Shown: positions 12,000 to 20,956 of the stretch, piece after piece
How positions within the stretch are numbered: position 1 is the first letter of the stretch
How the letters are laid out: every line of letters starts with the position of its first letter
Source: Smittium culicis
Lineage: Eukaryota; Kickxellomycota; Harpellomycetes; Harpellales; Legeriomycetaceae
DNA length: 21,229 nt
Direction: 5' to 3'
Assembly (NCBI GenBank): GCA_001970855.1
Contig: LSSN01001734.1
Span: 1-21,229, forward strand
The notes under the pieces: model-generated
The model's database searches: none
What the model was told of the DNA's origin: nothing
The model's input: the letters and a program-made list of their open reading frames with translations, nothing else
Program-made: the position numbers and the translations under genes

Positions 12000-12560
12000 A
12001 TGAAAATAAATCCCACTGAAGATCTACTAGATCCGTAACTAATACGAATCGGATCAAATCTACCAACCATGAGATCTGAACTAAAATTCCTAAAATTCCA
12101 GTATATGGCCAAAGTTAAAAACAATGACAAAATAAAGCTCGTTCGAACAAAATTTTATTCAAAAAATATCATTGACATCATATTTGAGTCTACAACTAGT
12201 TAGGATAGTAAAAAAAAGTTCCTAACTACACGTATAAATGATTGAACTGGATCTAGTACAAATTATATTAAGCAATTGAGTTCCATATTTCTGTCTAACA
12301 ATGGCTAGTTTCAATAGATTCAATAGAATAAAAAAAATCGAATGCAGGACTTTTTCTAAGAAGTTTCATCAGGATTTGATATGCGAATAGATTCATCCTA
12401 ATTTTTGATGAACATTCTCTGAATTAGATGATTTGTAAATTCGCTATGTTCAAACATTGGTAATACGAGGCTGTATGAAATTTCAGATTATTTATTTTTC
12501 CAGTATGGCTTATAAAGGCATCGAATCTACAAAAAATGTTATTATTAGTAAAGATGTAAG
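12000..12560 (+). pseudogene. Possible decayed coding relic, family unknown
   Basis: The base composition is less AT-biased than on either side. One frame stays open for about 50 codons (12052-12201, reading LIRIGSNLPTMRSELKFLKF at its start) before a stop, and continues after it with few stops. A different frame near 12433-12560 reads FSELDDL, then IRYVQTLVIRGCMKF, which faintly recalls the VMVWGCMS block of Tc1-type transposases. The similarity is too weak to assign a family; a retroelement gag relic or chance are alternatives. Confidence 0.2.
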
Positions 12561-15065
12561 TAATTTGATATAAAATAATTTAGGGTCTATAGCATTGTCT
12601 AAATTAGATGATAAAAAATATTTTATAAATGAGATAAAAATTGGAATATGAAATTATTGCAAACGATATATGTATAGACAAAAAGATAAAATTATGGAAA
12701 ATATACTTATAAATATTTATTTGAAATTAAATTTATTTTCAATATCTATTATTCGAAAACGTTATTTCAAACACATTATTCCCACGTTTTCGCCACAAAT
12801 TATCAAAGTTTCAAGTGTTTATTTACTTTGATAAAGCTAAAAATAAATATTTTGTATTAAGTAATAAAATTAATGATTTAAACTATGTTACTTGTATAAA
12901 ATTCATTGTCTAATAAACATTTATTTAATTAAAATTTCATTTTTCTTGTGGAGAATAGGTAAATAAATAAAAATATTTATTTATTCGTTTAATAATTTAT
13001 AATAAAATGACTATTTTTTCTATAAAAATGCTATATTTAGGCGAAAACAAAAAAAAATCAATTTTGAGTAGCTATCTAATATACGATTTCGTTTTCAAAT
13101 ACTTCAAATAATATTTTATTTTTATCATAAAGATTTAAATATAACTAACCTAGACGCTTAGTGAATAGATTAAATGATTAACTTCGAATTTATATAAATT
13201 TTAGTTAATTATTATACGCAAATTTCTTAGATATAGAGGATTAATATATTTAATGAATTTTCCCAGCAATAATGAAATTAATCTAATTAATTATATTGTT
13301 ACCTTTAGAGATAAGTTTCCAACTTTTCCAACTCGTTTAACTTTTTGCTACTAAAACTGTGTATTCGTAACATAAAACTATATAACCACTATTTTTATTT
13401 TGAATGCATTTGACCTTTAAAATCAGAAAAAAGTTAATAACAAAATATTAGTAACTGAAGAAAGTTACAGATAACTAAAATTAGAAAATTTTTTTTAAAT
13501 AAAAGTCAATTCTCTGATTGAAGTAAGTTGTAAAAATGTACAGAAAAGTATAAATGATAAAATCAGCAAAGGTCTAATGGAATTTTGAACGAGGGTCTTA
13601 TTAATCATAGATAATTAATGCAAATTAAGTTGAAAGATCTTATACTATCTATTTTTATTATTAGTATATTTATAAATAGTTTCATCTGATTAAAAGGCAC
13701 AAGAATAAAGATGATAATATCTAGTTAATAACGTTAGAAAATAAGCGTCTTCGATTTTTTTTAAATTATTTTTAAGGTAAGTTAATAAATTTTCTTTTAT
13801 AAAATTTTATCAAAATAGTTGAAATAATTAAATTAATGCTTATTGACATAATTTTAATATATTTTTATATCTATTGTTAAATTTAGATATATGTCGTTAA
13901 AAAAAGCAAATTTAAATTTGGGTATACTATAATTTATTGTAAAGTTGTGGTCAAAAGTGTCTTTAGTGTTTTTAATTACTAATTAGATTTAGATGAACTA
14001 ATAAAAGGTAATAAAAATATTCTGAGATGAGATATGATTTAATAGTAATTAATGGTAATATTATATTTTGAGTGGTATTTTGGATAAAGATGTTTGTATA
14101 TAAGCTTTATTGCATTTATAGTATTAAATAAAATAGTTTAAAGTATGTTTTTAAAATAAAAGAAATGCGGAGGTAGACTGTTTTTTGACATCTGGGGCTA
14201 ACAATAACTTGAATAATAAGAAGCTTCAAAGATATTGTATTAATTTACACCGGTAAAATTAATGTAAGGGTATATTAAATTGAGAAAGCTGTGAAGATAT
14301 TGATTAGTTTTAGACAATATTTATGGCTTATGATTTTTGTGAGTGGGAATTGAATTAGTTTTAAAATTTTAAAAATGTGGATTGAGATCGTTTTGGGAAG
14401 CGGTTAATAAAAAACAACGGGTTATAAAAATTTAGTGTATATTTTATCAGTGGCAAGAACATCAAAGAGCAGTGAGGAGAAGGATTAGTAAGCAAAAACT
14501 TAGAATTGGGGAGAGGTTTATTAATGGGCGAAAGTATTAATAAGATATAGATAATATATGAGGAGTTGGTATATTGGTAATTTGTGGGAGTGATATAGGG
14601 CAAATAAATTGAAAGATTTTGGTGTTAAAGAGATGATATATGTAGAGAGCGTTGTAGATATGAGAGTTATAAGCTACTTTTTTAACCCAAGGGCTTAAAA
14701 AAACGTAAATAGCATAGCAATTTGGATTTATTCGACGGAGATTTTTATATTATTTTTTAGGGAATAGTCGTTAGAAATTATGGTTTGTGTTGTATTTAAT
14801 GGAATCGACAATCAAAAGTACTAGTTTTAATGAGGATTGGGGCGCAATTATTCATGTAGAAAACGAATGTAATGTTGGTAATTTATCTAAAGTTAAATAG
14901 TATCATTGGCAGAATATATGGGCTAAAAAGTATAATTTTATATCTAACATATCTATTGGCTAATGTTGTTCATATAGGCGAATGGAAGATACTCACAAGA
15001 TTTAAAATAATCAGTCCAATACTAAGGCGTGAATGAAATTGATGAAAAAATAAACGGGCAGATTA

Positions 15066-15256
15066 CCTCTTTCATTGGCGGTTGGCTTTTATTAAGCTGC
15101 CATTAATATCCAACCATATGACAAGTATCAAATTTATGTCTTAAGAATATAATTTATTGGTTACTATGTTCAGAAAATCCAATGGTAAATCGGTTAAAAT
15201 ACGGTTATCCAATTATGATTTTTAAAATAGTTTAAATATGTACGCTCCGGAAAGGG
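15066..15256 (-). repeat. MITE-like repeat, copy D (inverted)
   Basis: A 191-bp copy in opposite orientation to the other three. Read on the minus strand it starts CCCTTTCCGGAGCG and ends GCCAACCGCCAATGAAAGAGG. Its 3' part carries the subterminal pair GGTTGG / GCCAACC (plus-strand positions 15110-15115 and 15080-15086). It shares ATATGGTTGGATA and ATGGCAG with copy A with very few differences. TA flanks both borders, a possible 2-bp target duplication of the Tc1/mariner kind, but TA is cheap in this sequence. Confidence 0.6.
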
Positions 15257-15800
15257 TAAATTAAATTTATTTGAGAGCGAATCAGAGGGCTCAGGAAATT
15301 AGCGAACTTTTTACAGGAGCTAAAAAGCGATAATTGCAAGACATAATTGATAGGGAAGGCATAAAACCAAAATGCAGCGACCAAAAAAAAAAAAGGATCG
15401 ACTTGGCAGTTTGCAGGCGTGAAAAGTAATATAAGGACTCAGAAAATATATATAAAATAATAAAAAGAAACCATGTCAAGAAGTGACACCCAAACGCAGA
15501 ATAGACTTGACATAAGTAAACAGATGAAGGTTTTTTGACACGAATAAATAGTAGAGGTTTTTTTGACATGGAAATAGGCTGGTTAGTCCTATCGCTGTTT
15601 TTAGTTTTTTTGGCAGCGTTTACTGACTATGATTGTTGTTGTCTATTTTGCCCATACATTATTTTTGCATTAATAAGAATGTATATTTCTAGCCAATAGT
15701 TGCGCCTCTCGGTATCGTCAAAGAAGGCATTGAATAAATCCTTCAGATTTAATTTCAAATAAAAGTGTCAGCTGCGCATATTATGAAAATTTGTTCTCTG
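15257..15800. other. Upstream region of the E3 ligase gene, non-coding
   Basis: No gene is seen. A 92-codon minus-strand frame at 15291-15569 is a Phe/Leu/Ser-rich low-complexity translation and is not supported. The region contains three evenly spaced TTGACA boxes (listed separately). Near 15698-15716 the sequence AGCCAATAGTTGCGCCTCTC resembles the right end of the MITE-like family and may be a fifth, badly decayed copy. Confidence 0.4.
15507..15568. repeat. Three TTGACA boxes at exact 28-bp spacing
   Basis: TTGACA occurs at 15507-15512, 15535-15540 and 15563-15568. Each of the last two is preceded by AGG and a run of T, so the unit is an imperfect 28-bp tandem repeat of about 2.5 copies. 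It lies about 660-720 bp above the start codon of the ligase gene and about 235-290 bp above its TATA box. It may be a multi-site regulatory element or a decayed minisatellite; nothing identifies a factor. Confidence 0.45.
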
Positions 15801-15808
15801 TATAAATA
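15801..15808 (+). promoter_or_regulatory. TATA box of the Rsp5-like gene
   Basis: A consensus TATAAATA lies about 426 bp above the start codon. From here to 16227 there is no ATG at all, and the composition switches to C/T-rich about 30-60 bp downstream, consistent with a transcription start near 15835-15860. The match is perfect, but such strings are frequent in AT-rich DNA; the argument rests on the leader that follows. Confidence 0.5.
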
Positions 15809-15840
15809 TCAGCCAAGGAATTGTGGAAAGGAAAATTCAT

Positions 15841-16226
15841 ACATCTAAGCATTTCAACCGCTTATTATATCTCTTTGTTTCAAACTTAAGTTTTTTACTA
15901 ATCTATTTTTTTTTTCTAAACCCAACTCTCTCCATTTCATCCAACCTCTCTCGTTCCTACTCTCTCCATCTCATCCAACCTCTCTCGCTCCTACTCTCTC
16001 CATCTCACTCTAACTACCCTTCAATTAATCATCATTTCTCAACTCTTATTCATTCTATCCTACCCTTCTCTGATTTCTATTACTCCACATCCTCCTTTTA
16101 CCTCAATTCTCTTTTTAGCTCTTTGCTATAGAGCCCCGCTTTCTCTCTCTCTTTTATTTTATTTTTTCTGTATTCTTATCACCAACTACTATTTACCACT
16201 TTACCTTTATTTAATCTATACAAAAT
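15841..16226 (+). promoter_or_regulatory. ATG-free pyrimidine-rich 5' leader
   Basis: Only about 13 of 386 bases are G, and ATG never occurs until the start codon at 16227. The absence of upstream ATGs and the strong strand asymmetry suggest a transcribed leader selected for scanning. Alternatively, part of it could be the pyrimidine tract of a leader intron or an unusual promoter. It contains a 34-bp tandem repeat at 15925-16011 and a CT run near 16141-16154. Confidence 0.5.
15925..16011 (+). repeat. 34-bp pyrimidine tandem repeat, about 2.5 copies
   Basis: Units start at 15925, 15959 and 15993, each opening ACTCTCTCCAT. The first two full units differ at only about two positions (T/C changes) and the third diverges after about 17 bp. 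It sits in the presumed leader of the ligase gene. Its closeness in sequence suggests a recent duplication or conversion. Confidence 0.8.
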
Positions 16227-18840
16227 ATGCCTAACCTCACTCCCTCAACAAGCTCAAGACCCAATTCTGACAAGCACGATGTAGAAATAACAATATATGC
16301 CGCTGAAGGCTTGTATAAAAGAGACATGTTCCGCTTCCCTGACCCTTTCGCTATCCTCACTGTAGACGGCGAAAATACAAAAACAACTAAAGCCGCAAAA
16401 AAAACTTTAATGCCCCAGTGGAACGAATCTTTTATCATGTAAGCATTTCTTTTCCTTTTAATGTCATTACTTTTTCTTCTTTTACTGTCTTTACCCTACC
16501 CCCATATATCGCCTTTTTTTACCTTATAGTTCTGTAAAGCCTTCTAGCGTTATTGCCATCCAGGTTTTTGACCAAAGGCGTTTTAAAAAAAAGGGTCAAG
16601 GTTTTTTAGGTGTAATAAACATTCAAGTCAGCCAGTACATCAATATTTTCTCCGGTGGTCAAAGTATGTCTTAATATTTTATAACTCTCGTCCTATCTGC
16701 CTTTTTTTAATCTTAATTACACTCCTCCTTTTCTGAAAACTTATACTCCCTTAACATCCTATCCAATACTTTTATTTCCACCTCATTATTTTATTTTAGT
16801 TACTATAAAACAAGAACTGAAAAATTCAAATAACTCAGATCCGGTGTTTGGCAGACTCATTGTCCATCTAAAATCTGATTCAATTGCTCAATCTTCCCAA
16901 CAAACCAACAGGTATTCTATAATTGCTTATGTTTCCTCTCTTATATTCTTATTTAACCCTTCTTTCTTCTTTAGCTCGAACAATCCAATTTCTAATTCCA
17001 CTGCCCCAATCTCTGCTTTAAATTCAACTACTGCTCAAAACTCTTCCAGCTCGACTGCCGGCCCTTCAAACCCACTATTTGATGATCTTCCTAATGGGTT
17101 ATTATTCCCTCCACCATTTGTTTCTTTTAATATATATTTCCCCATATTCCTTTTCTTTTCTAACCATGCTTTTTATTTTCTAAATCTAATAGTTGGGAGC
17201 AACGCATGGACCACATGGGCCGTGTTTATTATGTAGACCACAATACTAGAACTACCACATGGAAAAAGCCCACAAATTCAACCCAACCAATTCCTCTAAA
17301 CGACGAAGCTCGATTAGCCCACATGAATAGGACCCTACCCGACACAAACAGAAACAATCCGCTTAACACTGAAGAATCTCAAAACAACGTTCTTGGCCCC
17401 CTTCCTTCTGGATGGGAGCGTAGATGTACGCCTGAAGGCCGCCCATACTTCGTTAACCATCTTGCTAGAACTACTACCTGGGACGATCCTAGACTAAGAA
17501 ACATGCGAGCCCCCGATGGCGACCGAGCCGCTGTAGTTGCAGGAATAGCTGGCCAAACAGCAAACCACTTGGGGCAATTGCCTTCTGGATGGGAAATGAG
17601 GTTATCCGCTTTTGGCCGAGTCTACTTCGTCGATCACAACACTAAAACTACCACTTGGGATGATCCTCGATTACCTAGCAACTTGGATCAAAGCGTACCT
17701 CAATACAAACGCGATTTTAGAAGAAAATATGTCTACTTTAGATCCCAACTCCCTCTCAGACCTGTTGCTGGACAATGTCACATCAAAATTTCAAGAGATA
17801 CCATTTTCGAAGACTCTTACAACGCAATTAAGTGCTTAACTCCTATTGATCTCAAAAAAAGGCTAATGCTCAAATTTGAAGGTGAAGATGGTCTTGATTA
17901 TGGTGGTGTTTCTCGAGAGTTTTTCTTTTTACTATCCCATGAAATGTTTAACCCTCTATACTGTCTATTCGAATACTCAGCTCACGATACTTACACTTTA
18001 CAAATCAGTAGTAACTCGTCAATTAACCCTGATCACCTTGAATACTTCAAGTTCATAGGCCGTATTGTTGGTCTAGCTATTTTCCATCGTAGATTTTTAG
18101 ACTCATTTTTCACTACATCTTTTTATAAGATGATTTTGGGCAAACCTATAACTCTTGATGATATGCAAAGCGTTGATAACGAGATATACAATTCGCTCAA
18201 ATGGGCTTTAGATAATGATGTAACTGGTATGGACTTCACCTTTTCAGTCGAGGAATCTAAATTTGGAGAAATTGTTGAAGTAGAACTCAAGCCTGGAGGT
18301 GCTGAAATTGAAGTAACAGAAGAAAACAAAAAAGAATGGGTTCAGCTCAATGTACAGTACAGAATATGCGACCGAATCAAGCCTCAATTTGACGCATTTT
18401 TGTCCGGATTCAACGAATTGATCCCTCAAGACATGATCCAGGTATTTGATGAGCGTGAACTGGAACTTTTGATAGGAGGTTTGGCAGAAACTGATATTGA
18501 TGACTGGAAAAAACACACTGATTACAGGGGCTATACAGAATCAGATCAGGTTATCCAATGGTTCTGGCTTTGCATTAAAAATATGGATGATGAGCATAGA
18601 ACTCGACTACTTCAATTTACTACAGGAACGTCTAGAATCCCTGTCAACGGATTTAAAGATCTGCAGGGCAGCGATGGACCGAGAAGATTTACTATAGAAA
18701 AGTCTGGAGACATTAACTCCTTGCCTAAGAGTCACACCTGCTTTAATCGTATAGACCTTCCCCCATATCCTGACTATGAAACTCTTTCACATAAACTCAA
18801 CCTAGCCATAGAAAACACAATAGGATTTGGCCAAGAATAA
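16227..18840 (+). CDS. rsp5: NEDD4-family HECT E3 ubiquitin ligase (Rsp5/Pub1 orthologue), five exons
   Basis: Exons are 16227-16438, 16530-16663, 16800-16911, 16975-17097 and 17193-18840. The introns (91, 136, 63 and 95 nt) are all GT...AG, giving 742 aa; Rsp5 has 809 and Pub1 767. A C2 domain at about residues 16-135 ([13 protein letters not shown], then [19 protein letters not shown]) binds membranes. A Ser/Thr/Asn-rich linker follows. Three WW domains have their first Trp at 195, 268 and 327 and their second at 217, 290 and 349; they bind PY motifs of substrates and adaptors. The HECT domain fills the remainder, with the catalytic Cys710 in [10 protein letters not shown], 32 residues from the end as in Rsp5, and the C-terminus ENTIGFGQE. 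All key residues are present. By family knowledge it ubiquitinates plasma-membrane transporters and endosomal cargo and other PY-containing proteins. The start is the first ATG below a long ATG-free leader. Intron 4 splits WW1 after the Gly before its first Trp and has an unusual GTTATT donor. Confidence 0.97.
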
Positions 18841-18927
18841 ATTATCATCTTATAATTAATCCCTCTACTTACCTTTTTTTTTAAATATACATTTTCATAA
18901 ATCTTTAAATTTTTTAAGCTATAAGTA

Positions 18928-18969
18928 AATAAAATAACTTTTAAACTTGTGAAAAGTAACTGCAATAAA
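18928..18969 (+). terminator. Candidate poly(A) signals of the Rsp5-like gene
   Basis: AATAAA at 18928-18933 and again at 18964-18969, about 90-130 nt past the stop codon. The position is plausible, but the hexamer is frequent in this composition. Confidence 0.35.
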
Positions 18970-18987
18970 ATAATTTTTTAATAGTTT

Positions 18988-18993
18988 TTTATT
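18988..18993 (-). terminator. Candidate poly(A) signal of the Bem46-like gene
   Basis: AATAAA on the minus strand about 145 nt past the stop codon at 19139. It overlaps the 3' region of the convergent gene. The hexamer is common by chance here. Confidence 0.3.
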
Positions 18994-19138
18994 GAATTTT
19001 TTTTTTTTTTTTGCTTTTATAAAAAAAATGTATCGCTCGAGATTTTAGATCCCGATAAGATGCATGTAAAGAAAAAAAAAATAAAAGAGGTTAAGAAAAA
19101 GTGATGAAAAAACAATAAATCGTATGTAAAAAAAAGAG

Positions 19139-20563
19139 TTATTTTTTATAAAGTGTAGTTGTCTTAGGAACCATCGTGCTGAAAGCGCCGGTGGGTTTGT
19201 AGCTGGGCATAGGCTTAATAAACTTTGTCCAAAAAGAGGAAATGTATTCGAAATATTGGTCATTTAAAATAATGTTAGTATGTGTAGCGTTTTTAACAAT
19301 ACTGAACTGAGTTTCAGACTCAGAGTAAGCAGACGAAACGGTGAAGAGTTTTTTTACTTGGGAAGTAGGGATGTAGTCGTCATTTTCAGCAGAGAGGTAT
19401 AAGATTGGAACTGAAGTTATATTTTTTACTTTGCTTAATGAATCCCACTTTTCTGTGAAAACAAAGCTGAATGGTCTCATAAAAGCGAGTGAACTACAAA
19501 CCAAATCCACCTAATGTACAAAAAATTCGAAATAAAATAAATAAATAAATAAATAAAGTTAAAAACTGTCAGGTAAAATAGAAAGCGAATTTAAGAAAAT
19601 GGATGTGTAGTTAATATCATAGAAAATCCTTACAGAGTTGGTAAAAGTGTTTGTGACAACTAAGCCCGAAAACTAAAACAATATTATTAGATATTAGTAT
19701 TTGCAAACAAATGAAATTAAAGAACTTACGTTTTCAATAAAAATACTACTGGTAATAAAAGATTAAAAGTTACCTCGTTTTGGAATTTTGATACCAAATC
19801 AATTGCGACTGCGCCGCCTAAACCTAGCCCATAAACAATTACTTTGGAGTTGCAAGTCAAAGGATTGGAGCGGATATATGAAAGGGCACAGACAGCGTCT
19901 TCAGCAATACCCTTTTCAGATGGAACACCCTCTGAAAGCCCAAAGCTGTGAAAGGCGACATAGAATGGAAGTAAATATACTTTTATAAGAAAGTGTTCAT
20001 AATACATCTTGTAAAAAAAAAAAAAAACTATATTACAAAAAACTAATTACCCTCTGTACGAGAGCATAAAGATGTTGCATTTGAATTTATCCATAAGCTT
20101 TTTGGCAAGTGGAAGTTTATGACCCTATTTTTTATCATTTAGTTAAAATAGATTAAGCTTTTGAAAATAAAACCGGATTCAAGTTGAAAATCAAAGGATC
20201 AAACATTTTAGAAAAAAAATCAATTGAATAAAACGAAAAGCATACTATATTTCCAGAGTTTGGGGGAAAGAAAAGAATGGTGTCAGCGTTTTTGGTAAGC
20301 TCATCAGTCTCCTGTTTGAGTAGGAAGCCATTGATAAGAACGCTATCGCTGGTTTTCATTTTCACTTCTTCGAAATTTTGGATTCCTTTGTCAGTGGGGA
20401 GGGTGACTTTAATTCTCGAATTGAATACTTCATTTGGTTTATATAGAATGTCGCCCTGGAAAAACCATATAGTAACTACAACAAACAAAAAAAGAAAAAA
20501 GGCGAGGCCTGATATTGATTTTAGCAAGATGGATATAAAGCTTAAGGTTTCATTAAGAGTCAT
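19139..20563 (-). CDS. bem46: Bem46/ABHD13-family alpha/beta hydrolase-fold protein lacking the catalytic serine, five exons
   Basis: Exons are 20563-20246, 20124-20051, 19945-19774, 19672-19634 (39 nt) and 19510-19139. The introns (121, 105, 101 and 123 nt) are GT...AG, giving 324 aa; Bem46 is about 300 and ABHD13 about 337. A hydrophobic segment at about residues 8-36 should be a membrane anchor, as in the family. Family blocks follow: GHKLPLAK, NIFMLSYRGFGLSEGVPSEK, GGAVAIDL, LVVTNTF and SVPILYLSAENDDYIP. The probable catalytic Asp245 and His278 (ATHTN) are present. The nucleophile elbow, GxSxGG in active members, reads GLGLGG, so Gly172 replaces Ser (codon GGT). The oxyanion-side HGNAGN reads PPNSGN (residues 100-105). 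This should abolish classical hydrolysis, so a pseudoenzyme role is inferred. Reading frame and the rest of the fold are conserved, arguing against a decaying gene. The ATG at 20563 is the only in-frame ATG above the anchor; no ATG precedes it for about 210 nt. Confidence 0.9.
19537..19556. repeat. AAAT tetranucleotide microsatellite in an intron
   Basis: About five AAAT units lie within the last intron (19633-19511) of the Bem46-like gene. It is a simple repeat with no evident function. Confidence 0.75.
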
Positions 20564-20956
20564 TTTATCGGATGAAATGTAAGCTCTAAATAATTTTTTG
20601 ATGATAAAAATTTGAAGGAAGAAAGGTTTCAATAAAGGCCAATTTTTATTTAAAAACAAAACTTATTCAAAATTTAATCAAAGTTTATTCGCCCTTCCCT
20701 CACTGATAACCTTTTTTAATTAATAAAGCCTACCTAGAGATAAAAAAAGGCCCATAGTTCTAAGCGAGCCTATCATATCAGCCATTTAATTTGCTTGGTG
20801 CTAAATCTAGATCTAAAGCTTTATAATATTAGTCGAATTTTATGAACTCTAATTAGCAACATATGATCTTTGAATAATTATGCATTGCTACATTTATCAC
20901 TTAAATCGTAATTTTCAGATTGAAATTGATACAAGCTTTCTCAATTGTTCTTTTAT
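20564..20956. other. Upstream region of the Bem46-like gene
   Basis: Non-coding. On the minus strand no ATG appears for about 210 nt above the start codon, consistent with a 5' leader. No clear TATA box is apparent. The frame of the first exon stays open upstream to about 20659 but without an ATG. Confidence 0.4.

Larger units (their letters stand above)
10353..15065. other. Long AT-rich non-coding stretch
   Basis: About 4.7 kb with no gene I can support. There is an AAT microsatellite near 11310-11337 and numerous homopolymer tracts. A patch at about 12000-12560 has more balanced composition and may be an old coding relic (listed separately). From about 14440 to 14600 the plus strand is purine-rich, so its complement gives an 80-residue low-complexity frame (14603-14361, minus) that I do not believe. 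RNA genes were looked for by eye and not recognised. Confidence 0.45.
18841..19138. other. Convergent 3' intergenic region
   Basis: 298 bp separate the stop codons of two tail-to-tail genes. For the ligase gene AATAAA occurs at 18928-18933 and 18964-18969. For the minus-strand hydrolase gene AATAAA reads at 18993-18988. A long T run near 18998-19013 lies between them. The two transcripts' 3' ends are therefore likely to abut or overlap slightly. Confidence 0.45.

Noticed and set aside
9061..12170. tRNA B-box-like GTTCGA matches
   Set aside because: Isolated matches (near 9090 and 12143) have no acceptor stem, A box or cloverleaf around them.
14361..14603. Minus-strand 80-codon frame rich in Pro, Leu, Ser and Thr
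   Set aside because: It arises from a purine/pyrimidine-skewed stretch, much like the pyrimidine-rich leader of the ligase gene; no domain, and no flanking exons could be joined.
15507..15568. TTGACA read as bacterial -35 promoter elements
   Set aside because: The window is eukaryotic (spliced genes, HECT ligase), so a sigma-70 reading makes no sense.
15291..15569. Minus-strand 92-codon hydrophobic frame
   Set aside because: Phe/Leu/Ser-rich, no ATG-context or family support, and overlaps the TTGACA repeat; probably chance.
15823..16131. Plus-strand 102-codon frame rich in Ser and Leu
   Set aside because: It has no ATG and simply translates the pyrimidine-rich leader.
19730..19748. A 19-nt micro-exon between CCAG and GTAAGT in the Bem46-like gene
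   Set aside because: It would leave an upstream intron of only 25 nt, starts with an in-frame stop and breaks the frame; direct joining of flanking exons matches the family.
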